This document shows positions 7,448 to 13,962 of a DNA stretch of 18,542 bases, piece by piece. Made by a program: the position numbers and the translations under genes. The notes beneath the pieces are model-generated. The model worked only from the letters and a program-made list of their open reading frames with translations, made no database searches and was not told the origin of the DNA. Position 1 is the stretch's first letter; the number at the start of each line of letters is the position of its first letter. Origin of the DNA: Sedimentisphaerales bacterium (GTDB lineage: Bacteria > Planctomycetota > Phycisphaerae > Sedimentisphaerales > SG8-4); NCBI GenBank assembly GCA_016932895.1, contig JAFGCA010000364.1, positions 1 through 18,542 of the forward strand, read 5' to 3'.

Positions 7448-8257
7448 TTACAGTGCCCTGCGCCGGCGCAGCCAGCCGACCAGGCCGCTCCCGAACCCGG
7501 CCAGGATAATGGCGCCCGGTACAGGAACGGTGCCTGTGGAAGAGGGAGTGTAGTTGTAATACAGATAGTCGAAATTGGCCGTTACTCTCGGCGACGGGTT
7601 GGTCCACGTCTTCGTGATGATACCGACCTGATCGAATGCGAAACCGGAAGTCGTCCAGTACAGCGACCAACTGTCCGACGCCGACTTCTTGTAGTTGAAA
7701 TTGTAGACGCTCGCTCCGTCGTACACAACCTGCAAATACAACGTATCATAGCTGCTGATAGTGGCCCACGCGGGCATTCCCGACTGGCTGGCGCTTCCCC
7801 GGTCGATCTTCAAAGCGCCGCTATTGGCGCCGAAAACCAGATCGTTGCCATTGCCGCCACCGGCGGAATAGAGGTACAGTCCGCTGAGGAACGCACCGGA
7901 GCTGTAGGTCGTGGAGAGAGCCGTCTCCAGGGTGAACGCTTCGCCTCCGCCGGCATGACGAAACCGAAGCGCGTCGCGATTGACCCAGTCGCACAGGTCG
8001 TACCCCGAGTACGTGCTGCTACTGGACCTCGAGGGAATATCCATCTGCAGTGTCCCGGGTGTGGCCGACAAGGAGTACGTCGGGACACCTGTTGGGTTGA
8101 CGACCGTCAGTGCCGAGAGGTCCTCACCGGCGCCGAAATCGTAGTGCCAGCTCGCGCCTGACGTGATGCCCGGGACCCAGGTGCACATCAGCACAAGCAA
8201 CCCGACGCCCCAACTTCTGCCTGAAACCATGCCCCCACTCCTGATTCTCTTTTCCAT
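7448..8257 (-). CDS. PEP-CTERM-type sorted exported protein, lectin-like
   Basis: 269 aa from the ATG at 8257, preceded by AGGAG in the region 8266-8271. The N-terminus is a Sec signal peptide: basic 'MEKRIRSGG', hydrophobic core 'GVGLLVLMCTWVPGI' and a likely cleavage site near 'TSGA'. The C-terminal ~26 residues form a sorting signal: 'VPVPGA', a transmembrane stretch 'IILAGFGSGLVGWL' and 'RRRR'. This is a PEP-CTERM variant with VPVPG in place of the PEP core; such signals are recognised by an exosortase, not encoded here. The mature domain is rich in Ser, Tyr, Gly and alternating beta-type residues ('LYLQVVYDGASVYNFNYKK'), consistent with a concanavalin-like jelly roll, so a carbohydrate-binding or matrix role is possible but unproven. 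It has its own promoter and terminator and is monocistronic. Confidence 0.82.
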   Translation of the reverse strand: MEKRIRSGGMVSGRSWGVGLLVLMCTWVPGITSGASWHYDFGAGEDLSALTVVNPTGVPTYSLSATPGTLQMDIPSRSSSSTYSGYDLCDWVNRDALRFRHAGGGEAFTLETALSTTYSSGAFLSGLYLYSAGGGNGNDLVFGANSGALKIDRGSASQSGMPAWATISSYDTLYLQVVYDGASVYNFNYKKSASDSWSLYWTTSGFAFDQVGIITKTWTNPSPRVTANFDYLYYNYTPSSTGTVPVPGAIILAGFGSGLVGWLRRRRAL

Positions 8258-8454
8258 CTTCGTCTCTCCTGAAAATGATGTTCGTGAACAGCAGATGGCG
8301 ACCGGTCGTACCGGACAAACACACCAGCCCGCTGTCTGTTGTAGGCGCACCCCCTGCTCAGGGACAAGCGTTGCGATGGAAAAGACGCAGGGAGCGTTCA
8401 AACACAAATGCGACAAGTTCTCCTAAACACCAGCCGTGACATACATTCAATCTA

Positions 8455-8483
8455 ACTATAATGTTGTCAGCCAGGATTGTCAA
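8455..8483 (-). promoter_or_regulatory. Near-consensus sigma-70 promoter of the PEP-CTERM gene
   Basis: On the minus strand, TTGACA (8483-8478), a 17-bp spacer and TATAGT (8460-8455) form an almost ideal promoter. Transcription should start near 8448, which leaves a leader of about 190 nt before the ATG at 8257. The leader contains short frames but none with a good start; it could hold a regulatory structure. Confidence 0.7.
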
Positions 8484-8624
8484 GTCACAGCCGCTTTTTG
8501 GGGCGGAGTTTTGTTTGTGACACGAAGGGCTTGGCACAAGAGGGGGACCCCGGGGCCAGGAGTCACGAGTCATGGGCGGCAGGTCAGGGGTGACGTCTGC
8601 GTGTCGCCGGCCGGTAGATCCGGT

Positions 8625-8909
8625 TCAGGAGAAGATTTCTCTTTCGACGTGGCCGAGGTAGAAGCGGCCGTCGTTGCGCATGAAGTTCAGGATGGCGTCG
8701 AGCTGCCGGTCGATGAACCGGGCTTCGTTGGAGACCACGGCGATGCCGATGACGGCACTGGTCTTATTGTCTTGGTGATCGACCTCGGAGACCGAGACGT
8801 TGAAGCGGCTGCGCAGCCGGCCCGTGACGCCCTTGACGATGCTGCGCTTTTGCTTGAGGGACGCGATGCCCTGCATGTACATCTGTGCCGTCATGACACC
8901 GACCAGCAT
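8625..8909 (-). CDS. DUF503 / YlxP-like small protein
   Basis: 94 aa from ATG 8909, with an AGGAG ribosome binding site 7 nt upstream on the minus strand. The sequence 'LKQKRSIVKGVTGRLRSRFNVSVSEVD' is the DUF503 hallmark, followed by 'VIGIAVVSNEARFIDRQLDAILNFM'. In many bacteria this gene (ylxP) lies between infB and rbfA in the nusA-infB operon and is thought to help ribosome maturation, but its biochemical role is not settled. Here it stands alone, divergent from coaD. Length is typical (about 90-95 aa). A longer frame upstream to 9068 has no conserved residues and was not used. Confidence 0.88.
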   Translation of the reverse strand: MLVGVMTAQMYMQGIASLKQKRSIVKGVTGRLRSRFNVSVSEVDHQDNKTSAVIGIAVVSNEARFIDRQLDAILNFMRNDGRFYLGHVEREIFS

Positions 8910-9039
8910 CGTAAGCTCCTCAAATGGGTTGTCTTGTGTGTGGCAGCGGCAGGCGGAGTATGGCGGTGATGAGCCGGCAAACGGGAATTCCCATCGCCAG
9001 GGCCTGCGGCCTTGACGCTGCCACCCGGTATTTCGCTGG

Positions 9040-9068
9040 AGAATATCACGCGGGCGACTTGCGGTCAA
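9040..9068 (-). promoter_or_regulatory. Possible promoter of the DUF503 gene
   Basis: On the minus strand, TTGACC (9068-9063), a 17-bp spacer and TATTCT (9045-9040) give a moderate sigma-70 match. The start would be near 9033, with a leader of about 124 nt. Confidence 0.4.
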
Positions 9069-9223
9069 TCCCGCTCGGAGCGGGTGTTTCGCTCGCCCCG
9101 GGGCCGGTCACGGAGGATTGCGACGAACCGACCGGTGCCAACGGTCATAGTATCCATAGGGCCGGACCCTCAGAGGGCGGGGGGACCCCATGTGGAGCAA
9201 ATTACTACCGTCAGGTGAATTTC

Positions 9224-9252
9224 TTGCCGGGGCGGCGACGGGAAAGTATAAT
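9224..9252 (+). promoter_or_regulatory. Sigma-70-type promoter of coaD
   Basis: TTGCCG (9224-9229), a 17-bp spacer and a perfect TATAAT (9247-9252) lie 32 nt ahead of the coaD ATG. Transcription should start near 9259, with AAGGA in the short leader as ribosome binding site. Confidence 0.65.
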
Positions 9253-9284
9253 ACGGCCCGTATTTTTGCCAAGGAAAAACCGAA

Positions 9285-9788
9285 ATGGATAAGTGTGTCA
9301 GGGCAATTTTCCCCGGCTCGTTCGATCCGATCACGAACGGGCATCTCGACGTGGTCAAGCGCGGCATGCGGCTGTTCGACGAGCTGATCATTGCCGTCGG
9401 GCGCAGCCCGATCAAGAACCAGCTCTTCACCCCGGCCGAGCGGGTCGAAATGATCGAAGAACTGGTCGGCGAGCTGCCGGGCGTCTCGGTGGAGAGCTTC
9501 GAGGGCCTGACGGTGCAGTACGCCTCGCAGAAGGCGGCGCACGTGATTCTGCGCGGCCTGCGCAGCCTCACGGACGTTCAGTACGAGTTCCAGTTGGCCA
9601 TGACGAACCGGGCCGTGGCGGGCATCGAGACGGTCTTTATCATGACCAGTGAGCAGTACGGCTTCACCAGTTCGACGCTGATTCGCGAGGTGGCCTCCCT
9701 GGGCGGCGATTTATCGAACCTGATCCCGGAGAACGTTCACCGGCGGCTGGAGCAGCGGTTCAGCCGGCTGGGAAGCCGCAACGCGTGA
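9285..9788 (+). CDS. coaD: Phosphopantetheine adenylyltransferase
   Basis: 167 aa. It transfers AMP from ATP to 4'-phosphopantetheine, the penultimate step of coenzyme A synthesis, as a cytoplasmic hexamer. The nucleotidyltransferase motif 'FPGSFDPITNGHLD' with the catalytic TxGH is at residues ~9-22. The C-terminal 'GFTSSTLIREVASLGGDLS' matches the conserved ISSTxxRE motif of the family, and 'LRGLRSLTDVQYEFQLAMTN' is the CoaD-specific signature. The start ATG is supported by a purine-rich AAGGA site and a perfectly placed promoter. Length is usual for the family. It appears monocistronic, with a strong hairpin (9792-9808) 3 nt after its stop. Confidence 0.96.
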   Translation: MDKCVRAIFPGSFDPITNGHLDVVKRGMRLFDELIIAVGRSPIKNQLFTPAERVEMIEELVGELPGVSVESFEGLTVQYASQKAAHVILRGLRSLTDVQYEFQLAMTNRAVAGIETVFIMTSEQYGFTSSTLIREVASLGGDLSNLIPENVHRRLEQRFSRLGSRNA

Positions 9789-9791
9789 GAA

Positions 9792-9808
9792 ACCGGCGTC
9801 TCGCCGGT
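9792..9808. repeat. Perfect 7-bp inverted repeat after coaD
   Basis: ACCGGCG (9792-9798) and CGCCGGT (9802-9808) flank a 3-nt loop, immediately after the coaD stop. There is no T-run on either side, so it is either a T-less transcript-end hairpin or a REP-like element. Confidence 0.5.
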
Positions 9809-9830
9809 GATTGCAATCCGCGGCCCCTTT

Positions 9831-9906
9831 GCCGGAACAACCGGGCCGGCGGCAGCGTACCGTCTCCATGGGCCGGCATAAAGCCGCACCCGGCGGTTGT
9901 TTCGGC
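9831..9906. repeat. Long-range 13-bp inverted repeat in the coaD-mcsA gap
   Basis: A 13-base arm at 9831-9843 (GCCGGAACAACCG) is complementary to 9894-9906 (CGGTTGTTTCGGC), with one position that would be G-U in RNA. The loop is 50 nt. It lies between the coaD end and the mcsA promoter. Confidence 0.5.
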
Positions 9907-10009
9907 GCGTCGTTCCTGGTAGCATGTACAAACCGGCCGCCGGAGAAGGGCCTTTTTGCGGGCGGTTTGATGTGATGTGTCGGATTTGCCGATCCTTAGA
10001 ATGTGATTC

Positions 10010-10018
10010 TGGTATAAT
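10010..10018 (+). promoter_or_regulatory. Extended -10 promoter of mcsA-mcsB
   Basis: TGGTATAAT (10010-10018) contains a perfect -10 box TATAAT (10013-10018) preceded by the TGn extended element. The -35 region at a 17-bp distance is poor, as expected of extended -10 promoters. The start would be near 10025, giving a leader of about 93 nt. I see no CtsR heptad repeat or CIRCE element at it. Confidence 0.5.
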
Positions 10019-10117
10019 GTCAGCGGGGCCCGGCGGCGCGGGCGTGCCGACGATGCTTCGAACAAAGAGGCCATCCGTCGATTGATTTCGGCGTGAAAAT
10101 AACGTTTGCAGGTGCCT

Positions 10118-10612
10118 ATGCAGTGCCAAATCTGTAACCAGCGGACCGCTACCATCCATCTGACCGAGATTACGGACGGTGTGCGGACGGAGATGCACAT
10201 TTGTGAGACGTGCGCCGCCGATCAGGGCATCGCCGCGCACGGGCAGATCTCCATTAACGACCTCCTGAGCAATCTGCTGGCCGCTCAGCCCTCGGATGAC
10301 GAGCTGTTCGGCCCGGCGGACGAGGAATTGATCTGCCCGAATTGCGGCTTCGATCTGGCCCGGCTGCGGAAGGAGGGGACGCTGGGGTGCCCGCACGACT
10401 ACGAGTTTCTCCAGGAGGCGCTGTTGCCGCTGATCGAGCGGGCCCATAACGGAGGGACGAGGCACTGCGGGAAAGTGCCGTCCAAGATACCGCCGGATTC
10501 AAAGAAGCTGGTGCAGCTTTCGGACCTGCGCCGGCAATTGGAGGGGGCGGTCCGCAACGAGGACTACGAATTGGCCGCCCAGTTGCGGGATCAGATCACA
10601 CAGCTTGAGTAA
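10118..10612 (+). CDS. mcsA: McsA-like zinc-finger/UVR protein, activator of McsB
   Basis: 164 aa from ATG 10118, with AGGTG just upstream; a TTG at 10106 is in frame but less likely. Two zinc-ribbon elements are visible. The first uses Cys3, Cys6, Cys29 and Cys32. The second has Cys73, Cys76 and Cys91, with Asp94 in place of the usual fourth Cys and His93 next to it ('GCPHDYEF'). A UVR motif covers about 132-164 ('DLRRQLEGAVRNEDYELAAQ'). In Bacillus, McsA binds and activates the arginine kinase McsB, and takes part in ClpC-dependent quality control. The following gene is mcsB, 50 nt downstream, so the pair is clearly an operon. The altered second zinc site is the main oddity. Confidence 0.9.
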   Translation: MQCQICNQRTATIHLTEITDGVRTEMHICETCAADQGIAAHGQISINDLLSNLLAAQPSDDELFGPADEELICPNCGFDLARLRKEGTLGCPHDYEFLQEALLPLIERAHNGGTRHCGKVPSKIPPDSKKLVQLSDLRRQLEGAVRNEDYELAAQLRDQITQLE

Positions 10613-10662
10613 ACGCTCCCGGCAAGTCCGCCCCGGGTAAAGAAGGTTCGCAGGTTGTCTCA

Positions 10663-11784
10663 ATGAAACTAACGGATATCAGCAACGACATCAACGAGTG
10701 GTTCAGCGGCTGCGGGCCGCTGTCGGATATCGTGGTGTCTTCGCGCATTCGGCTGGCCCGAAACCTGGCCGGGCACAAGTTCCTCGCCAGTTGCTCCCCG
10801 GAAGAAAAGGCGGACATCCTCGCGAAGCTCAAGACGGTCCTGATGTCGCTGGACCTGGGCGACGAGGTGTTCTACGTCAGTGTGGACGAGGAATCGACGT
10901 TGAACCGGAACTTCCTCGTCGAGCGGCACCTGATCAGTCGGCACCACGCGATGGCGAAGGGGCCGCGCGGCGCGGTGATCGCGCGGCGTGAATCTTTCAC
11001 GGGGATGATCAATGAAGAAGATCACCTGCGCATGCAGGTTCTCAAGGCCGGCTGTCAGCTCTCGGCGTGCGCCGAGCAGATCGACCGCATCGACGACATG
11101 GTGGAAGAGAAGGTCGATTACGCGTTCAGCCCGCGTTTCGGATACCTGACGGCGTGTCCGACGAACGTCGGCACGGGGATCCGCGTCTCGGTGATGCTCC
11201 ACCTGCCGGCGCTGAAAATGACCCGGCAGATCGAGAAGTTCCTCAACGCCGCCAAGGACATGAACCTGGCCGTACGGGGGCTCTTCGGGGAGGGCAGCGA
11301 GGCCGCCAGCGATCTGTACCAGATCTCCAACCAGGTCACCCTCGGCGTCAGCGAGAAGACCATCGTCGCCCACTTCGAAGAGGCCATCATCCCCGAGATC
11401 GTGGAATACGAGAAAATCGCCCGCCAGCAGCTTCTGGCCCACGAGGTGGACGCCCTGGACGACAAGATCTCGCGTGCGATGGCCCTGCTGCAGAACGCGC
11501 ACCTGATCAGCTCCCAGGAGGCGCTGTTCCTGCTGAGCCATTTGCGGCTGGGCCTGAACATGCACGAGCACATGGGCGCGGCGACGCCGGCGATCAAGCG
11601 GCTTTGTGAGTTGCGCGCCAAGGCCGACATTGCCGACCACCGGGGGCTGTCGATCCGAACCATCAATCGGCTGTTCATGCTGACGCTTCCGGCCCACCTG
11701 CAACTGAACTACGGCAAGTCGCTCGACGCCACGCACCGGGACGCCCTCCGCGCCCGGATCATCCGCGAAGCCCTGAACCAGTGA
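10663..11784 (+). CDS. mcsB: Protein arginine kinase McsB
   Basis: 373 aa. It phosphorylates arginine side chains in proteins; in Gram-positives the phosphoarginine tag delivers proteins to ClpC-ClpP. The fold is that of the ATP:guanido phosphotransferases (creatine/arginine kinases). Catalytic-domain motifs include 'SSRIRLARNL' near residue 26, 'NEEDHLRMQ', the central 'LTACPTNVGTGIRVSVMLHL' and 'GLFGEGSEA'. Near the C-terminus, residues 359-364 read RDALRA, matching the RDxxRA phosphoarginine-sensing site known from McsB. This supports a true McsB instead of a free-amino-acid kinase. It follows mcsA by 50 nt. Neither ctsR nor clpC is adjacent, unlike the Firmicutes arrangement. Confidence 0.95.
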   Translation: MKLTDISNDINEWFSGCGPLSDIVVSSRIRLARNLAGHKFLASCSPEEKADILAKLKTVLMSLDLGDEVFYVSVDEESTLNRNFLVERHLISRHHAMAKGPRGAVIARRESFTGMINEEDHLRMQVLKAGCQLSACAEQIDRIDDMVEEKVDYAFSPRFGYLTACPTNVGTGIRVSVMLHLPALKMTRQIEKFLNAAKDMNLAVRGLFGEGSEAASDLYQISNQVTLGVSEKTIVAHFEEAIIPEIVEYEKIARQQLLAHEVDALDDKISRAMALLQNAHLISSQEALFLLSHLRLGLNMHEHMGAATPAIKRLCELRAKADIADHRGLSIRTINRLFMLTLPAHLQLNYGKSLDATHRDALRARIIREALNQ

Positions 11785-11833
11785 TCGCCGCCGGCGCCGC
11801 CGGAGACCGAAGACGACGTCTCGGCGTGCAGGC

Positions 11834-11869
11834 AAAAAAAGAGACTGCGGGCGTGTGGAACCCGCAGTC
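11834..11869 (-). terminator. Strong intrinsic terminator, minus-directed
   Basis: GACTGCGGG (11843-11851) and CCCGCAGTC (11861-11869) form a perfect 9-bp stem with a 9-nt loop. Read on the minus strand, it is followed, after TC, by a run of seven T (11840-11834). It cannot serve mcsB, which runs the other way and has no T-run on its side. Its transcript must come from 11870 upwards, where no protein gene is visible. Confidence 0.8.
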
Positions 11870-12035
11870 CCTTGGTTGGAGGCCCTGTGGATGGCTCGGA
11901 GACTGCCTTGAACTGGGACTCGGTCGGCCTAGCCGCTACCGATTCCGGCCTCAGCAGCGCGTCACTTTGCAGTGCAAGCCATGTCCAAGGGTAGGGTATG
12001 ACTATCAGTCCGTAGACGTCCTGCCATCACCAAAG
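11834..12035 (-). ncRNA. Candidate structured small RNA ending at an intrinsic terminator
   Basis: About 200 nt on the minus strand, between the end of rplI and the convergent mcsB, with no plausible coding frame. Pairing found by eye: 12029-12035 with 11870-11876 and 12023-12028 with 11890-11895 close the molecule; 11983-11990 pairs with 11906-11913 (8 bp, one G-U); a CACU-GCAA-AGUG hairpin lies at 11963-11974; 11954-11959 pairs with 11934-11939, enclosing a small CCG/CGG hairpin (11939-11948). The result is a rod with a wide internal bubble (12022-11991 on one side, 11905-11896 on the other), ending in the T7 terminator. Size and central bubble recall 6S RNA, but I see no diagnostic sequence. 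A weak -10 (TTTACT, 12042-12037) precedes it; the -35 is poor. It could also be the tail of rplI-operon readthrough. Confidence 0.45.
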
Positions 12036-12320
12036 TAGTAAAGTTCACTCGAAACTTGCCGTTCACATTTCCGCCCCATACCCGAACCGATACGCGTCGA
12101 TGTACGGGCCTTTAAGTCTTCTACGCGGCCTTCGACGGGCGGTTCGGCAAATCTCTGTGATCGAGGCCGGTCCCGGTCGGTCCCGGCCGCTCTGTGGCGG
12201 AAACGAGCTGCCTGCCCCGGCGCACCACCGGCGGCCCGGGAGAGAATTCAGGAGATCAAGCGCCGCGAAGATGCCGGGGAGGTTCCCGTTGGCCGGCGGA
12301 AGGCACCAGGCGCAAAGCAG
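12036..12320. other. Gene-poor stretch between candidate RNA and rplI terminator
   Basis: No frame here encodes a recognisable protein, and starts lack ribosome binding sites. Apart from the weak -10 of the candidate RNA (12037-12042), I see only GC-rich short repeats around 12160-12190 without clear structure. Confidence 0.5.
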
Positions 12321-12343
12321 GCCCGTGCGGACCTCGCACGGGC
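12321..12343 (-). terminator. Hairpin ending the ribosomal-protein operon
   Basis: GCCCGTGCG (12321-12329) and CGCACGGGC (12335-12343) form a perfect 9-bp stem with a 5-nt loop, 41 nt beyond the rplI stop. The following minus-strand bases contain only TTT, so termination may be partial, which would let some transcripts run on into 12320-11834. Confidence 0.6.
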
Positions 12344-12384
12344 CTGGCGTTTCCCAGAAACGAGAGTAGACGGCCGGACCGAGA

Positions 12385-12888
12385 CTACTGCTCTTCGGCC
12401 TCGCTCTTCTCGTCGTCGGCCGCACTTTCCTCGGCCCCCTCGGCCTGCTCGGGAACGACGACGACGCGAACCGTGGCGGTCACATCCTCGGCGAACCGGA
12501 GCGGAACGTCGTGGGTGCCGACGTGCTTGATGTGCTCGGGCAGCTTCACGACGACGTCGGCTACTTCGAATCCCTGCTCGCGCAGGTTGCTGGCGATCTG
12601 GCGCTCGGTAATCGAGCCAAACAGGACACCCTGCTCGTTGGCCAGGGCCGCGAGCACGGCCTCGGCGCCGTCGACGGCCTCGGCCGCTCTCTCCAGCAGC
12701 TTGCGCTCTTTCAGACGCTCCTCGGCGCGCATGGCCTTCTCGTCGGCAATGGCCCGGATGTTCGCCTCGGTCGCCACCTTGGCCAGGCCCTGGGGAAGCA
12801 GATAGTTCCGGGCGTACCCGTCGCGCACGTCCACTACATCGCCCAGCCAGCCCAGCGGCCTGATATCTTCACACAGTAGTACCTTCAT
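12385..12888 (-). CDS. rplI: 50S ribosomal protein bL9
   Basis: 167 aa from ATG 12888, with GGAG 5 nt upstream on the minus strand. The N-terminal rRNA-binding domain reads 'MKVLLCEDIRPLGWLGDVVD' followed by 'VRDGYARNYLLPQGLA', the family signature. A long central helix rich in Ala, Glu and Arg (residues ~45-78) leads to the C-terminal globular domain ('LFGSITERQIASNLREQGFE'). The protein ends in an acidic tail of about 20 residues ('EESAADDEKSEAEEQ') beyond the usual ~148-residue length. It is the last gene of the minus-strand operon, 114 nt after rpsR, and a hairpin follows at 12321-12343. Confidence 0.95.
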   Translation of the reverse strand: MKVLLCEDIRPLGWLGDVVDVRDGYARNYLLPQGLAKVATEANIRAIADEKAMRAEERLKERKLLERAAEAVDGAEAVLAALANEQGVLFGSITERQIASNLREQGFEVADVVVKLPEHIKHVGTHDVPLRFAEDVTATVRVVVVPEQAEGAEESAADDEKSEAEEQ

Positions 12889-13002
12889 AACATCTCCGAA
12901 CAATAGCAAAAGGCAAATAGCCAAGGGTCAAATCGAGGCGGTCACGGTCGCACGGCGGCCGGCCCGCAAGGTTGACTCTTGATATTCGTTTCTTGCATTG
13001 GT

Positions 13003-13269
13003 TTACGTCGCGTACGGCAGCAGCGCCATGAGGCGGGCCCTCTTGATCGCCCTCTTGGCCTTGCGCTGACAGCCGGCGCAGTTGCCGCTGCGCTTGCGCG
13101 AATAGATCTTGCCCCGGTTGGTCAGCAGCTTCTGCAGCGTATCGACGTCCTTGTAGTCGATGTAGCTGACCCCGCCTCGGCAAAAGCGACACTGGGTTTG
13201 GTCGCGCGCCCCGGCGAATCCTGTTCTCCTGGTCCTCTTAGGTCGTCTGTCTCTCTGTCGTATTGGCAT
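13003..13269 (-). CDS. rpsR: 30S ribosomal protein bS18
   Basis: 88 aa from ATG 13269, preceded by GAGGTG on the minus strand. It binds the 30S platform next to bS6, whose gene lies upstream in the same operon. The core 'YIDYKDVDTLQKLLTNRGKI' and 'RAIKRARLMALLPY' is diagnostic. The protein carries Cys27, Cys30, Cys64 and Cys67 as two CxxC pairs, so it is the zinc-binding (C+) form. The gene order rpsF-ssb-rpsR-rplI is the classical bacterial arrangement. Confidence 0.97.
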   Translation of the reverse strand: MPIRQRDRRPKRTRRTGFAGARDQTQCRFCRGGVSYIDYKDVDTLQKLLTNRGKIYSRKRSGNCAGCQRKAKRAIKRARLMALLPYAT

Positions 13270-13338
13270 CTGTCACCTCAGTTTCGTATCTCGTGATTCG
13301 TATGTCACCCACAGCCGTGGGAAATATGCCATGCGTTG

Positions 13339-13800
13339 TTAAAACGGTATATCGTCATCGGGTACGGGACTCGGTCCGCCCGCGGCGGGCGGGGGGCCAC
13401 CCGATCCAAAATGCTGATTGCCCTGGTCGAACCCGCCGCCGCCACCACCACCGCCGCCGCCGCCACCGCCGGTCCCGGGCAGAAACTGGAAATTCTCCAC
13501 GGTCACCCGGTGCTTGCTGCGCTTCGATCCGTCCTGGGCGGTCCAACTGTCGAACGTCAGGCGGCCCTCCACGAAGATGGGCTTGCCCTTGCTGAAGAAC
13601 TTGTTGATGTTCTCGGCCAGCCGGCCGAAGGCGCGGCAATCCACGAAGCAGACCTCCTCGCGCTGGCTGCCGTCCTGACCGCTCCATTTGCGATTCGTCG
13701 CGATGCCGAAATCCACGACGGCCGTCTGGCTCGGCGTGTAGGAAAGCTGGGGATCGCGCGTCAGGTTGCCCATCAGCAACACTCTGTTAAAGCCAGCCAT
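13339..13800 (-). CDS. ssb: Single-stranded DNA-binding protein
   Basis: 153 aa from ATG 13800, with GGGAG upstream; an in-frame start 18 nt earlier is less well placed. SSB coats single-stranded DNA during replication, repair and recombination. The OB fold begins 'MAGFNRVLLMGNLTRDPQL' and includes 'FVDCRAFGRLAENINKFFSK' and 'IFVEGRLTFDSW'. Then comes a linker with 13 consecutive glycine codons (13432-13470), and the C-terminal acidic tip DDDIPF that recruits partner proteins. Placement between rpsF and rpsR is typical. Total length is near the usual range (about 140-180 aa). Confidence 0.96.
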   Translation of the reverse strand: MAGFNRVLLMGNLTRDPQLSYTPSQTAVVDFGIATNRKWSGQDGSQREEVCFVDCRAFGRLAENINKFFSKGKPIFVEGRLTFDSWTAQDGSKRSKHRVTVENFQFLPGTGGGGGGGGGGGGGFDQGNQHFGSGGPPPAAGGPSPVPDDDIPF

Positions 13801-13962
13801 AATCAAACTCCCTGTCACTCATCATCTGGGACCGCGCGCCCGCCGCCGGCGCCGGGTCCCGGGCCATGCCTCAGGCAACGGTTACAAGAGCACATCGCAC
13901 GACCGCCCCGCAGTGGCGACGACCGGCTTCCTTGTGCCTCTTGCCGTTTGCACTTCGCTAAT

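Noticed and set aside
10118..10612. Possibility that this is an UvrB/UvrC-related gene because of the UVR motif
   Set aside because: The two zinc-ribbon elements and the adjacent mcsB make McsA the clear choice.
10669..11835. A 388-residue open frame on the minus strand
   Set aside because: Antisense to mcsB, low-complexity Arg/His/Val composition, no domain and no ribosome binding site.
11930..11962. Resemblance of the candidate RNA to the SRP RNA apical domain (GAGGCCGGAA...AGCGGC)
   Set aside because: SRP RNA domain IV needs a GGAA-type loop closed by matching bases and a strict AGCAG-type internal loop. The spacing and closing pairs here do not fit, so similarity is probably chance.
13432..13470. 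A CRISPR- or satellite-like tandem repeat
   Set aside because: The GCC/ACC triplets are simply glycine codons of the SSB linker on the minus strand.
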